Below the pieces are notes generated by a model. The model did no database searches, was not told where the DNA came from, and worked only from the letters and a program-made list of their open reading frames with translations. From JBDSGC01 sp046594105 (lineage in GTDB: Bacteria > Acidobacteriota > Thermoanaerobaculia > Gp7-AA8), in the NCBI GenBank assembly GCA_046594105.1, contig JBKJQB010000083.1:1-13970 (forward strand): a DNA stretch of 13,970 nucleotides, read 5' to 3'. Of this stretch, positions 1-7,397 are shown one piece after another. Each line of letters starts with the position of its first letter. Positions within the stretch are counted from its first letter, which is position 1. The translations under genes and the position numbers were made by a program.

Positions 1-771
1 CCGCCCCTGGCCGGCGTTGGTGAAGGAGGTGGATCCGGTGACGATCGTCGTCTCCGGTCCTACCGCGAGATCGACCCGATTCTCGGTGGCCTGCGCGATG
101 GCCGGAGCACCGGGCGCTGCGATGGCCAGAGCGGTGACGGGAATCTTCAGCGTTGCGGGGTCGCCCTGCACGGTGACCACGACGGCCCCCTCGTACGTTC
201 CGGCGGGGAGCGCGTTCGTGGTGATGGGAAGCGTGCTTGAGGCACCTGGGGCGAGCGTGAACAGCCCCACCACTCCGCTGAAGAATGTTCCCTGATGCGT
301 GGTGGTCACGGCAGCGGGCTGGCCACCGTTGTTGGTGATGGTGTACGACGTCGATCCCTGCGCACCCGGCAGCAACACCAGCGGCTGCGGCCGTGCGGTG
401 ACCACGACGTGGGGAGGCGCCGGTGGAACCACCACAGTCACCAACGCGGTCCTCGAGGACGAGCCGCCCGGCCCCACTGCCGTCAGCGTGTAGGCGGTGT
501 TGACCGTCGGCGAGACCGTGATCGATCCGTTCAGCGGCTGGACGCCAAAACCCTGATCGATGGTGACGGTGTCCGCGTACACCGTGCTCCACGTCAGTTG
601 AAGGCTCTTGCCCAGAGCGAGCGGAGGAGGAGGGTAGAACCCGTTGATGACGGGCGCGGGACCCCCTGCGCCTTTCGATCGCTGCGCGCTGGAGGCCACG
701 GTGGCGTAGGCGATGCTGAGAATTCCGGTGAGCAGAAGCAGCAACGGGATGCGCGCGAAACGCAGTCTCAT
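1..771 (-). CDS. Exported Ig-like domain protein, C-terminus beyond window
   Basis: The frame is open from an ATG at 771 down to base 1, giving 257 visible residues and no stop, so the gene is truncated by the window. Residues 1-30 look like a Sec signal peptide: MRLRFARIP, then a run of Leu/Ile, then small residues around ATVASSAQ. Residues about 40-116 form an Ig-like segment (LQLTWST, TVNTAYTLTAVGPGGSSS). Residues about 120-215 form a second beta-sandwich segment (TSYTITNNGG, LPAGTYEGAVVVTV), resembling BACON/Ig modules of bacterial surface proteins. A third seems to begin near residue 220. GGAG at 777-780 lies 5 nt before the ATG and supports this start. The likely role is a cell-surface or secreted structural or adhesion protein. 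No catalytic motif is visible, so function is unassigned. It is divergent from rnhA. Confidence 0.8.
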   Translation of the reverse strand, partial: MRLRFARIPLLLLLTGILSIAYATVASSAQRSKGAGGPAPVINGFYPPPPLALGKSLQLTWSTVYADTVTIDQGFGVQPLNGSITVSPTVNTAYTLTAVGPGGSSSRTALVTVVVPPAPPHVVVTARPQPLVLLPGAQGSTSYTITNNGGQPAAVTTTHQGTFFSGVVGLFTLAPGASSTLPITTNALPAGTYEGAVVVTVQGDPATLKIPVTALAIAAPGAPAIAQATENRVDLAVGPETTIVTGSTSFTNAGQGR

Positions 772-776
772 GGGGT

Positions 777-780
777 CTCC
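777..780 (-). promoter_or_regulatory. Ribosome binding site of the Ig-like gene
   Basis: On the minus strand GGAG is followed by ACCCC and then the ATG at 771. This 5-nt spacing is good for a Shine-Dalgarno and fixes the start of the Ig-like gene. Confidence 0.55.
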
Positions 781-1145
781 GGGGAACATGCTCGAACGGA
801 TGTCACAACCTACCGTGAATGGACCGTGGACGCAATTGCCAAACGCTCAGCGCGGCGCCAGGGAAGTGCAATCGCAGGTCGTCGCGCACCCGATGACCTG
901 AAAACAACTGCCGCTCCCGTCGTGATGAGAGCGCCGGTGACCGCACCCGCAGCGATCGGCCTGCTCGGCGGATTCGAGCGAAGCGCGCATCGTCCCCCAC
1001 GTCAAGCGCAGCGAATCCGTCTCGTCGAGACCTTTGACGCGAATCGAGGACGTAACGGAAGGGCGGGATCGCCACAGAGCGCCGAAAAACAGACGCCGGG
1101 GGCGCGCTCCCCACGCGAAAGGAAGATGCGTCATGCCCCTGCCGC
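781..1145. other. Intergenic region between divergent genes, no gene seen
   Basis: This stretch separates the minus-strand Ig-like gene from rnhA. Open frames exist on both strands, but they are rich in Arg, Pro and Ser, show no recognisable motif and overlap each other, as expected of chance frames in GC-rich DNA. An AAAGGAAG at 1118-1125 sits 7 nt before an in-frame ATG at 1133 that would add nine residues to rnhA. I see no RNA gene. Confidence 0.5.
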
Positions 1146-1151
1146 TACAAT
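1146..1151 (+). promoter_or_regulatory. -10-like hexamer TACAAT directly before rnhA
   Basis: TACAAT matches the TATAAT consensus at five of six bases and ends 8 nt before the GTG start of rnhA. Transcription starting 6-8 nt downstream would begin at or beside the start codon, giving a leaderless mRNA. No convincing -35 is seen 16-18 nt upstream. Confidence 0.45.
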
Positions 1152-1159
1152 GCCGCGCC

Positions 1160-1606
1160 GTGAAGAACGTCATCATCTATACCGACGGGGCTTGCTCCGG
1201 AAATCCGGGGCCGGGAGGCTGGGGCGCCGTGCTGATGTTCGGCGACACCATTAAAGAGATCTCCGGAGGGGAGCGTCACACCACCAACAATCGGATGGAG
1301 ATGCTCGGCGTGATCCGCGCCCTGGAACAACTGCGCGAGCGCTGCCGCGCGGCCGTTCACAGCGACAGCTCCTACGTGATCAACTGCTTCCTGCAGGGAT
1401 GGCACGAGAAGTGGCTGCGCAATGGGTGGCGCAACAGCTCGAAGCAACCGGTGGAGAACCGCGATCTGTGGGAACAGCTCCTGGCGCTGAGCCAGAAGCA
1501 CGAGGTGTCCTGGGTCAAGGTGAAGGGCCACTCCGACGACGAGTGGAACAATCGCTGCGACGAGTTGGCACGCGCGCAGTCGAAGATGTTCGCCTCCCTC
1601 GCCTGA
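1160..1606 (+). CDS. rnhA: Ribonuclease HI
   Basis: RNase HI cuts the RNA strand of RNA:DNA hybrids in the cytoplasm, acting on R-loops, replication primers and misinserted ribonucleotides. From the GTG at 1160 the product is 148 residues, the usual length for bacterial RNase HI. The acidic residues fall where the E. coli enzyme has them or within one position: D9 in YTDGACSGNPGPGGWG, E47 in NNRMEM, D69 in HSDSSYV, and D134 in CDELA, with H124 in VKGHSD. The segment at about 78-96, with GWHEKWLRNGWRN, is the basic protrusion (handle) seen in E. coli-type enzymes. The start is chosen because MKNVIIYTDG matches the family N-terminus. The ATG at 1133, with AAAGGAAG 7 nt upstream, is a possible alternative. 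The next gene begins 59 nt downstream. Confidence 0.95.
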   Translation: MKNVIIYTDGACSGNPGPGGWGAVLMFGDTIKEISGGERHTTNNRMEMLGVIRALEQLRERCRAAVHSDSSYVINCFLQGWHEKWLRNGWRNSSKQPVENRDLWEQLLALSQKHEVSWVKVKGHSDDEWNNRCDELARAQSKMFASLA

Positions 1607-1653
1607 GGCCGCCTCGATCGAATCCTTCTTGCGAGCACTGCATTTGCTCCCCG

Positions 1654-1659
1654 TAGAAT
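1654..1659 (+). promoter_or_regulatory. -10-like hexamer TAGAAT directly before the beta-propeller gene
   Basis: TAGAAT matches TATAAT at five of six bases and ends 6 nt before the GTG at 1666. A weak -35 candidate TTGCGA at 1629-1634 gives a long 19-nt spacer. No Shine-Dalgarno fits between hexamer and start, so a leaderless transcript is likely. Confidence 0.45.
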
Positions 1660-1665
1660 GCGTCG

Positions 1666-3393
1666 GTGCGATCCCGGATCCTGCTGTTGATTGTCGTTCT
1701 CTGCAATTCCACCCTCTCCGCTCAGGACTGGACTCAGTGGGGCCGCACGGCGCGCCACGATGGCGCCTCCCCAGCCATCGGCCGCACCCCCGACCGGATC
1801 GAGGCCCGCATGGTGCTCGATCCCTTCGCCGCCGCGGAGCAGGCCGTTTCCGATGGAGACCTCTACGTTCACTATCCCGTTCCGCTCATCGACGGCGCCG
1901 ACCTGTTCGTCGTTCGTAAGTCGGGAACCTTCTCGGAGCTTCGCTTCTGGGAAACGCAGATCTGGAACGTCGTGAATGTCCGCCGCTCCGCCTCGAAGTT
2001 CGTTACACGCTGGACCCGGGCCACCGACTGGAAGCCGCCGCCGTACCAGCACGGTCTCTGGGAACCGGTCTATCACTGCGCGCTCACACCGGACGCCATC
2101 TGGGCACCGGGAGCAGGCGGGACCATCGACAAAATCAACCGCGAAGACGGAACGTTGATCCGCCGGTTCCATCCTTTCGGACCGACCTTCGATCCCACCA
2201 TCTTCGTGGCCGGACCGCCGGCGGCGGATGCTGCCGGGAACATCGTCTACACCGCCTTCCGCCTGGCCCCGAACAATCCATGGAGCTCCGACTCGCTCGG
2301 CTCCTGGCTGGTGCGGATCGACGCCGGCGGCACGATCCGCGCCGCAGCATTCAGCGCCATCGTTCCCGGCGCACCACCCGCCGATGCGGCCTGCACGTCG
2401 GTCTTCGATTTCACCGGCCGCCCGGGACCTCCCACCCCCGACGCCGTGGCCCCCTCCCAGCGCTGCGGCCCGCAACGCCCGGGACTGAACGTCGCGCCGG
2501 CGGTCGCGGCCGACGGAACCATCTACACGATCAGCCGCGCCCACCTGAACGATCGCTGGGGCTATCTGGTGGCGGTCAATCCCGACCTCAGTCCTAAGTG
2601 GAGTGCTTCGCTGCGCAATCGCTTTCTGGATGGCTGCAACGTGACCATCCCGCCCAACGGAACGCCCGGCGGATGCAGCATCGGAGCGATCACCGGCGTC
2701 GATCCCGCCGACAACCTTCCCGGATCGGGACGGGTGAACGACGACTCCACATCCTCCCCGGTCATCGCCCCCGATGGCAACATTCTTTATGGTGCGTACA
2801 CCCGCTACAACTACGGCCAGGGCCACCTCATGTCCTTTTCCTCGCGAGGCGCCTACCTCGGCGCCTACGGATGGGGATGGGATCTCACTCCTGCCATCTA
2901 CGAGCACGACCGAACCTACTCGATCCTGTTGAAGGAGAACCACTATTCGGTCGGCTCCTGGTGCAACAGCGAGGAGACCTGTCCTTCCGATCGCACCCTC
3001 TATTCGCCAGCAGACCCGGAGGCGTACTTCATCACCCAGCTCGACTCGTCGCTGCAGAGGGAGTGGCGGTTTCGCAATACCAACACGAAGAGCTGTGAGC
3101 GCGACGCATCGGGAGCGATTGCCTGCGTGGAAACCTCCCCCAACGGATTCGAGTGGTGCGTCAACGCCGTCGCTGTCGATCGGCTGGGACGGGTGTACGC
3201 GAACAGTGAGGACGGAAATCTCTACACCATCGATCAGGGCGGACTGCTCGCCGGCCACCTCTTCCTTCGCCTGGCCATCGGGGCGGCGTACACCCCCACC
3301 TCGATCGGCGCCGACGGCCGGATCTACACCCAGAATTTCGGCGAGCTATTCATCATCGATCAGGCGCTGAGACGCCGCGCCACACGGCGATAA
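1666..3393 (+). CDS. Secreted PQQ-like beta-propeller repeat protein
   Basis: The product is 575 residues. Residues 1-19 are a Sec signal peptide (MRSRILLLIVVLCNSTLSA) with a likely cut before QDW. C13 does not sit in a proper lipobox. The mature N-terminus, WTQWGRTARHDG, resembles the opening of PQQ-like propeller proteins, and propeller blade strands recur: AAGNIVYTAF, ADGTIYTIS, PDGNILYGAYT, LGRVYANSEDGNLYTID, ADGRIYTQNFGELFIID. Many cysteines in the middle and C-terminal parts suggest disulfides in the mature exported protein. I see no enzyme active site. Such proteins bind substrates or partners outside the cytoplasm, but the ligand cannot be read from sequence. The GTG at 1666 is chosen because it opens the signal peptide and follows a -10-like TAGAAT. 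It may be a solitary transcription unit. Confidence 0.75.
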   Translation: MRSRILLLIVVLCNSTLSAQDWTQWGRTARHDGASPAIGRTPDRIEARMVLDPFAAAEQAVSDGDLYVHYPVPLIDGADLFVVRKSGTFSELRFWETQIWNVVNVRRSASKFVTRWTRATDWKPPPYQHGLWEPVYHCALTPDAIWAPGAGGTIDKINREDGTLIRRFHPFGPTFDPTIFVAGPPAADAAGNIVYTAFRLAPNNPWSSDSLGSWLVRIDAGGTIRAAAFSAIVPGAPPADAACTSVFDFTGRPGPPTPDAVAPSQRCGPQRPGLNVAPAVAADGTIYTISRAHLNDRWGYLVAVNPDLSPKWSASLRNRFLDGCNVTIPPNGTPGGCSIGAITGVDPADNLPGSGRVNDDSTSSPVIAPDGNILYGAYTRYNYGQGHLMSFSSRGAYLGAYGWGWDLTPAIYEHDRTYSILLKENHYSVGSWCNSEETCPSDRTLYSPADPEAYFITQLDSSLQREWRFRNTNTKSCERDASGAIACVETSPNGFEWCVNAVAVDRLGRVYANSEDGNLYTIDQGGLLAGHLFLRLAIGAAYTPTSIGADGRIYTQNFGELFIIDQALRRRATRR

Positions 3394-3453
3394 GAAAGCA
3401 GAAGGCAAAAACCAGAAGGCAGAAACCAGAAACCAGAAAAACCTCCGGCCGCC

Positions 3454-3572
3454 GTCATCCTGAACGGCGTGGGTGGTGGGCGGGAAGTGAAGGATCTGCA
3501 ATCTCGGGGATGCAGCCGACAAGCATCTGCGACGTTGCGGATCCTTTCGCCGTCTCCGCGGCTTCTAATGAC
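3454..3572. repeat. Imperfect inverted repeat with GTCAT ends and GGATC cores
   Basis: Read inward from each end, both arms go GTCAT, then a variable GC-rich stretch, then a GAAGGATCTGCAA or AAAGGATCCGCAA core. The ends are GTCAT at 3454 and ATGAC at 3568-3572. The wording GTCATCCTGAA...GAAGGATC resembles dispersed intergenic repeats I recall from soil bacteria. That link is from memory and untested. Confidence 0.5.
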
Positions 3573-3607
3573 CTCTGTCGTCATGCTGCGGAAAATGGGC
3601 GCCTTTC

Positions 3608-3717
3608 GTAGCGCCGGCATCCCTGCCGGCCGTGCCGCGGGCATCCTGCCCGCGGGAGCTCGCCGAACAGCGCCGGCTGGAAGCCGGCGGACCGGCCGGC
3701 AAGGATGCCGGCGCTAC
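3608..3717. repeat. REP-like hairpin series, copy 1 of the window's repeat family
   Basis: 24-bp arms at 3608-3631 and 3694-3717 are reverse complements with a single mismatch, starting GTAGCGCCGGCATCC. Between them lie two perfect hairpins: an 8-bp stem CCGCGGGC/GCCCGCGG with loop ATCCT, and a 7-bp stem GCCGGCT/AGCCGGC with loop GGA. This is the longest and best-preserved copy. Related copies are at 6511, 7266 and 12145. Confidence 0.8.
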
Positions 3718-3842
3718 ATTCGCTTCGCTCAGAACCACGGAGCGCACGTCCGTCTCTTTCTGGTTTCTGGTTTCTAGTTTCCGCTTCCGCTTCCGCTCTG
3801 CTTCCCACCCCTCCGCGTCCGGCGTGACATGATGCCCCGACC

Positions 3843-6482
3843 ATGAGTGAACCATCGACATTCGCCTCGCTCGGACTCGGTCCCGAGCTTCTGAAGACCA
3901 TCACCGACCTCGGATACGAGGCCCCCACGCCGATCCAGGAACGGACCATTCCGGTGCTCCTGGCCGGGCGGGATGTCATCGGCCAGGCCCAGACCGGGAC
4001 CGGCAAGACCGCCGCCTTCGCCCTGCCCATGCTCTCCCGGATCGACGTGAACAAGAGTGAGACGCAAGGGCTGGTGATGGCCCCGACGCGCGAGCTGGCC
4101 ATGCAGGTCGCCGAGGCCATCCATTCCTACGCGCACGGGCTCGGTCCCCTTGTGGTGCTGCCCGTCTACGGCGGCGCGCCGATCTTTCACCAGCTGAAGC
4201 GGCTCGAGCGCGGCGTGCATATCGTGGTCGGCACCCCGGGGCGGCTGATCGACATGCTCGATCGCAAGGCCCTCCGGCTGGACCGTTTGCGCATGGTGGT
4301 GCTGGACGAAGCGGACGAGATGCTCAAGATGGGGTTCATCGAGGACGTGGAGCGCATCCTTGGCGACGCCCCGGCCGATCGTCAGACCGCACTCTTCTCG
4401 GCAACGATGCCGGACGGCGTCCTGCGCATCGCCAGGCGTCACCTGAGGAATCCCGAGCGCATCGAGCTCGAGCACAAAACCTCCGTCGCGGCGACGGCCA
4501 TCGCGCAGCGATTCCTGAACATCAACGAAGGCCAGAAACTCGAGGTGCTCACCCAGATCCTGGAGCTCGAAGAGAGCGAAGCCACCCTCATCTTCCGCCG
4601 CACCAAGAACGGCGCCGCGGAGCTGGCGGAGAAACTCCAGGGACGCGGCTTCGCTGCAGAGCCGATGCACGGCGACATGAACCAGTCCCAGCGCGAGAGC
4701 GTGATCCGCCGTCTGCGCGCCGGCCAGGTGGAAGTGGTCGTAGCCACAGACGTGGCCGCGCGCGGTCTGGACGTCGAGCAGATCGAGCACGTCATCAACT
4801 ACGACGTTCCCAACGATGTGGAGGCCTACGTTCACCGCATCGGAAGGACCGGCCGCGCTGGCCGGAGTGGCGTGGCAACCCTGTTCGTGACCCCACGCGA
4901 GCGACGGATGATGCGGGAGATCGAGCGCTTCACCGGCATGGCCATCAAGCCGATGAAGATGCCCACCCGTGCCGACGTCGCGGCAAAACGTGTTGATGTC
5001 TTCAAGGACAGTCTGCGGGAAAGCCTGCAGGAAGGCGGTCTCGATCTCTACCTGCAGGTGGTCGAAGAGCTGGTCGCGGAGGGCACGTTCGAGCTGGCCG
5101 AAGTGGCGGCCGCCGCGGCGAAGTTAGCCAATGGCGCCCGAGGTCTCGTGGATACCATCCCCAGCGCGCCGGCAACGCGGAGCAGGAGTGAAGCGAAACC
5201 GGCGGCGAGCGCGGCTCCCCCTCGGAGTGCTGTCAAACCTCTTGCGAAGAGTGCAGCGAAGCCGGCGGAGAAGCGACCCCTCCAGACCAGCGCCGAACCA
5301 TCTCGCGAAAGGATCCCGTCATCGGTCGAAACCCCCATCGCACAGGAGAGTCCGGCCCTCGAAGTCCGGACGGAGGATCCTCTTCAAGACGTGGAGAACG
5401 ACACGGCGCCGATCGGCGAAAACGATCCGCTGGCCGATTCCGCCGCCGTTCCCGTAGCGGACGATGCAGGCGACTCTGCACAGAAGAAGAAGAAGGTGCG
5501 GGCGAAGGCTCCCGTGCCGGACGCCGATTTCGACCCCGATGCCCCGGTGCGGTTGCGCATGGAAGTGGGACGTCGCGACGGCATCCGTCCCGCTGATGTG
5601 GTCGGGTCCATCGCCAACGAAGCAGGGATCTCCGGCCGCGACATCGGGCCGATCGACATTCGCGACGACGTCACCTTCGTCAGCATCCCTGCCGGCAGCG
5701 TCGATCTCGTCCTGGACAAAGTGGGCCGCGCAAAGTTCCGCGGCCGCCCGGTCAACCTGCGTATCGCCGATGCCGATGACGATCGCCTGCGGCCGAAACC
5801 GAATCCGGAGGATCGCCGTCCGCCCCGGGCCACGAGCGATGCCCGTCCGTCGCGTCCGCCGTACGGGGATCGCAAACCTGTTGGTGGAGAGACGCGTGGG
5901 CCGAAGCGCGACTTCCGCGAGGATCGCCCTTCGCGTGATGACGATCGGCGTCCACCGCGCTCTCCCTACGCTGCTCGCGGAGGTCCCCGTCCTGGACCGG
6001 GCGGGCCGAAGCGTGCTTTCCGGCCCGGCGCCGGTTCCCCTCCCCGTAAGTTCGGCAGCGACCGCCCGCCCCGCGATGATGATCGACGGCCCCCGCGCGC
6101 TCCGTATGGTGATCGCGGCGGCCCGCGTCCCGGACCGGGGGGTCCCAAACGGGAGTTCCGGCCCGGAGCCGGTGCCCCTCCCCGCAAGTTCAGCAGCGAT
6201 CGACCGGCGCGCGATGACGATCGGCGTCCGGCGCGCGCTCCGTACGGAGATCGTGGCGGCGCGCGGCCCGGTCCCGGCGGTCCGAAGCGGGAGTTCCGGC
6301 CGGCCGGACCTCGCCCCTCGCGTCCTCGCGATGACGATCGTCCCCCTCGCCGCGACGCGTCCGCAGGCGCACGTCCGGCGTACGGAAAACGTCCGTTCAC
6401 CAAATCGACAGGCGGCCCGCCACGACGGGGACCGGGCGGCCCGAGTCGCGGGCCGGGTGGACCGAAACGGGGAAAGAAGTAA
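3843..6482 (+). CDS. deaD: DEAD-box ATP-dependent RNA helicase with DbpA-type RNA-binding domain and repeat tail
   Basis: The enzyme unwinds RNA duplexes using ATP, typically in ribosome assembly and mRNA turnover, often at low temperature. Core motifs are in order: Q motif F7/Q32, Walker A AQTGTGKT (49-56), PTREL, TPGR, DEAD (155-158), SAT (186-188), ARGLD, and HRIGRTGR (331-338). A low-complexity Ala/Lys/Glu/Pro linker of about 120 residues follows from around 430. Then comes a DbpA/CsdA RNA-binding domain, about 567-642 (VRLRMEVGRRDGIRPADVVG...FRGRPVNLRIAD). From about 693 there are three 46-residue Arg/Gly/Pro/Asp repeats. At 879 residues it is much longer than E. coli DeaD (about 630), almost all through linker and tail. 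The ATG at 3843 lacks a clear Shine-Dalgarno. A weak -10-like CATGAT lies 9 nt upstream. It appears to be a single-gene unit. Confidence 0.93.
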   Translation: MSEPSTFASLGLGPELLKTITDLGYEAPTPIQERTIPVLLAGRDVIGQAQTGTGKTAAFALPMLSRIDVNKSETQGLVMAPTRELAMQVAEAIHSYAHGLGPLVVLPVYGGAPIFHQLKRLERGVHIVVGTPGRLIDMLDRKALRLDRLRMVVLDEADEMLKMGFIEDVERILGDAPADRQTALFSATMPDGVLRIARRHLRNPERIELEHKTSVAATAIAQRFLNINEGQKLEVLTQILELEESEATLIFRRTKNGAAELAEKLQGRGFAAEPMHGDMNQSQRESVIRRLRAGQVEVVVATDVAARGLDVEQIEHVINYDVPNDVEAYVHRIGRTGRAGRSGVATLFVTPRERRMMREIERFTGMAIKPMKMPTRADVAAKRVDVFKDSLRESLQEGGLDLYLQVVEELVAEGTFELAEVAAAAAKLANGARGLVDTIPSAPATRSRSEAKPAASAAPPRSAVKPLAKSAAKPAEKRPLQTSAEPSRERIPSSVETPIAQESPALEVRTEDPLQDVENDTAPIGENDPLADSAAVPVADDAGDSAQKKKKVRAKAPVPDADFDPDAPVRLRMEVGRRDGIRPADVVGSIANEAGISGRDIGPIDIRDDVTFVSIPAGSVDLVLDKVGRAKFRGRPVNLRIADADDDRLRPKPNPEDRRPPRATSDARPSRPPYGDRKPVGGETRGPKRDFREDRPSRDDDRRPPRSPYAARGGPRPGPGGPKRAFRPGAGSPPRKFGSDRPPRDDDRRPPRAPYGDRGGPRPGPGGPKREFRPGAGAPPRKFSSDRPARDDDRRPARAPYGDRGGARPGPGGPKREFRPAGPRPSRPRDDDRPPRRDASAGARPAYGKRPFTKSTGGPPRRGPGGPSRGPGGPKRGKK
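5919..6332 (+). repeat. Three in-frame 138-bp tandem repeats in the helicase tail
   Basis: Units at 5919-6056, 6057-6194 and about 6195-6332 each encode 46 residues of the pattern DRPxRDDDRRPxRxPYxxRG, then GxRPGPGGPKRxFRPGAG and PPRKF. The third diverges near its end. A degenerate earlier unit (PPYGDRKP...GPKRDFR) precedes them. They form a basic RGG-like tail that probably binds RNA or promotes condensation. Confidence 0.85.
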
Positions 6483-6934
6483 CGGGAAAAGATCCGACCT
6501 TCCTTTCGTTGCGCCGGCATCGCTGCCGACTGGGCCGCGGGCATCCTGCCGGCGGCAGTTCGCCGAGGAGCGGCGGCTGGAAGCGCAATGGCCTTAACTC
6601 AGGCATTTTGTTGACAACGGCCCCTGAGGAAAGTCCAACGATGTTCATGCGCGCGAAGGCGCGCTTCACAGACCAGCCCCCGGCTCTGCCGGGGGAATCC
6701 CGATGGCGTTGCAAGTGCGGCCGGCGCCAACGCGTTTCCCCGGGCCAAGCCCGGGCCTGGATTGCCAGGCGCGCCTGCACGCGCCCAGCATTCGCCCTGG
6801 GAAATCGCGACTGACGTCTGGAACGCCCAAGGCTCCGCCAAGATCACGCTCAAAGACATTCTGCCGCGCAGGCTCCTAGCCTCTCCGACTCATGTTGGAA
6901 CAGGGCTGGCAATCAGGAGCCGCGGAGGCTTTCG
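6483..6934. other. Hairpin-rich intergenic region, no convincing gene
   Basis: A degraded repeat copy (6511-6593) is followed by a dense series of short palindromes: GCGCGC-GAAG-GCGCGC near 6650, CCCCCGGC-TCT-GCCGGGGG near 6678, CCCGGGC-CAA-GCCCGGG near 6738, and CAGGCGCGCCTG near 6767. Open frames on both strands are short and low in information. It could hold a structured RNA or more dispersed repeats. I could not match a known RNA family. Confidence 0.5.
6511..6593 (+). repeat. Degraded copy 2 of the GCCGGCATCCTGCCGGC repeat family
   Basis: Reads GCGCCGGCATCGCTGCCG, then GCCGCGGGCATCCTGCC, then GTTCGCCGAGGAGCGGCGG and CTGGAAGC. It follows the module order of the copy at 3608 in the same orientation, but the arms no longer pair well and the closing arm is missing. 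Confidence 0.65.
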
Positions 6935-7222
6935 ATGAAAACTGCTCTTGAACCTTTGCTCCGCAATGCCACCATCCGTGCCATCGACGGCATCAGTAAG
7001 AAAGCGAACGCAGCGGAGAAGATCGCTGGCAGCGCCGTGGGCCGCCTGCTGCATCGCTGGGATGATCTCGATGCGTCGGAAAAAGAGAACGTCGCTGCCA
7101 TCGTCATCGCCACGGCGACCACCGCGGTCACCGCCATCGCCGCACTGAAGTCGAGAAAGAAGACCGTGGCCAGGAGCGCCGCAGACGTGGCGAAGAAAGC
7201 GGTGAAGAAACTGACGACGTAA
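6935..7222 (+). CDS. Small Ala/Lys-rich protein with one hydrophobic helix, function unknown
   Basis: The product is 95 residues. GGAGG at 6924-6928 is spaced 6 nt from the ATG, the best ribosome binding site on the plus strand here. Residues about 50-70 (NVAAIVIATATTAVTAIAAL) form a moderately hydrophobic helix, possibly membrane-spanning. It is followed by a strongly basic tail (KSRKKTVARSAADVAKKAVKKL) that would stay inside. The first 45 residues look amphipathic and helical. I recognise no family. The basic Ala/Lys tail recalls nucleic-acid-binding or envelope-associated small proteins, which is only resemblance. It stands alone between two repeat-bearing gaps. Confidence 0.6.
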   Translation: MKTALEPLLRNATIRAIDGISKKANAAEKIAGSAVGRLLHRWDDLDASEKENVAAIVIATATTAVTAIAALKSRKKTVARSAADVAKKAVKKLTT

Positions 7223-7265
7223 AGGCAGAGTTGGCGTCACAGGAGACTCCGAGTAGCGCAAGTAC

Positions 7266-7309
7266 GCGCCGGCAAGGATGCCGGCGGACCGGCCGGCAGG
7301 ATGCCGGCG
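7266..7309 (-). repeat. Copy 3 of the repeat family, inverted orientation
   Basis: On the minus strand it reads GCCGGCATCCTGCCGGC, CGGTCCG, CCGGCATCCTTGCCGGC: two hairpin modules joined by the 7-bp linker CGGTCCG. The same linker occurs in the copy at 12145. Confidence 0.75.
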
Positions 7310-7340
7310 TTCCGCAAGCAACACCGTTCGCCGAGATCGG

Positions 7341-7384
7341 CGCATCGCGGATGGACGAAGGCGCACCGCAGCCCCGGCGATGCG
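7341..7384. promoter_or_regulatory. Inverted repeat CGCATCGC/GCGATGCG before the carboxypeptidase promoter
   Basis: CGCATCGC at 7341-7348 and GCGATGCG at 7377-7384 are exact reverse complements with 28 nt between. The pair covers the expected -35 area and ends 1 nt before the -10-like GACAAT. It could be an operator with spaced half-sites, but 8-bp matches can arise by chance in GC-rich DNA. Confidence 0.3.
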
Positions 7385-7385
7385 C

Positions 7386-7391
7386 GACAAT
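7386..7391 (+). promoter_or_regulatory. -10-like hexamer GACAAT directly before the carboxypeptidase gene
   Basis: GACAAT matches TATAAT at four of six bases and ends 6 nt before the ATG at 7398. It is placed as in rnhA and the propeller gene, and no Shine-Dalgarno is present. Confidence 0.4.
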
Positions 7392-7397
7392 GTCCTG

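Larger units (their letters stand above)
3420..3776. repeat. Outer inverted repeat of CAGAAACC units
   Basis: The left arm CAGAAACCAGAAACCAGAAA is at 3420-3439. The right arm at 3757-3776 is its reverse complement with one mismatch in 20. More copies of the unit extend outward on the left from about 3410. The arms enclose the other two repeat systems, as the ends of an inserted unit would. Confidence 0.75.
3394..3842. repeat. Intergenic cluster of nested inverted repeats
   Basis: No gene is supported between the propeller gene and the helicase. The DNA is layered. An outer inverted repeat of CAGAAACC units lies at 3420-3439 and 3757-3776. Inside it is an inverted repeat bounded by GTCAT at 3454-3572, then a hairpin series with 24-bp arms at 3608-3717. 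A TTCCGC run follows at about 3779-3796. Open frames crossing it consist of repeat-derived Arg/Ala/Gly text. Confidence 0.7.

Noticed and set aside
803..1176. Small minus-strand genes upstream of rnhA
   Set aside because: The two overlapping frames are Arg/Ser-rich, without ribosome binding sites or motifs, and one runs into the rnhA coding start.
1372..3258. Long minus-strand open frame opposite the beta-propeller gene
   Set aside because: It is antisense to a gene with signal peptide and propeller repeats, its product is Gly/Arg/Val text without any domain, and it overlaps rnhA as well. High GC makes such antisense frames common.
5464..6597. Second plus-strand frame through the helicase tail
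   Set aside because: It is a frame-shifted reading of the RNA-binding domain and repeats, giving an Arg/Pro/Ser-rich product, and it ends inside the downstream repeat.
6620..6650. RNase P RNA, from GAGGAAAGTCC
   Set aside because: Only this short stretch matches. The flanking conserved regions and the paired 3' element of the RNA are not found.
6509..6859. Decayed transposase gene in the hairpin-rich gap
   Set aside because: Frames on both strands were read for DDE, HUH or serine-recombinase motifs and none was found.
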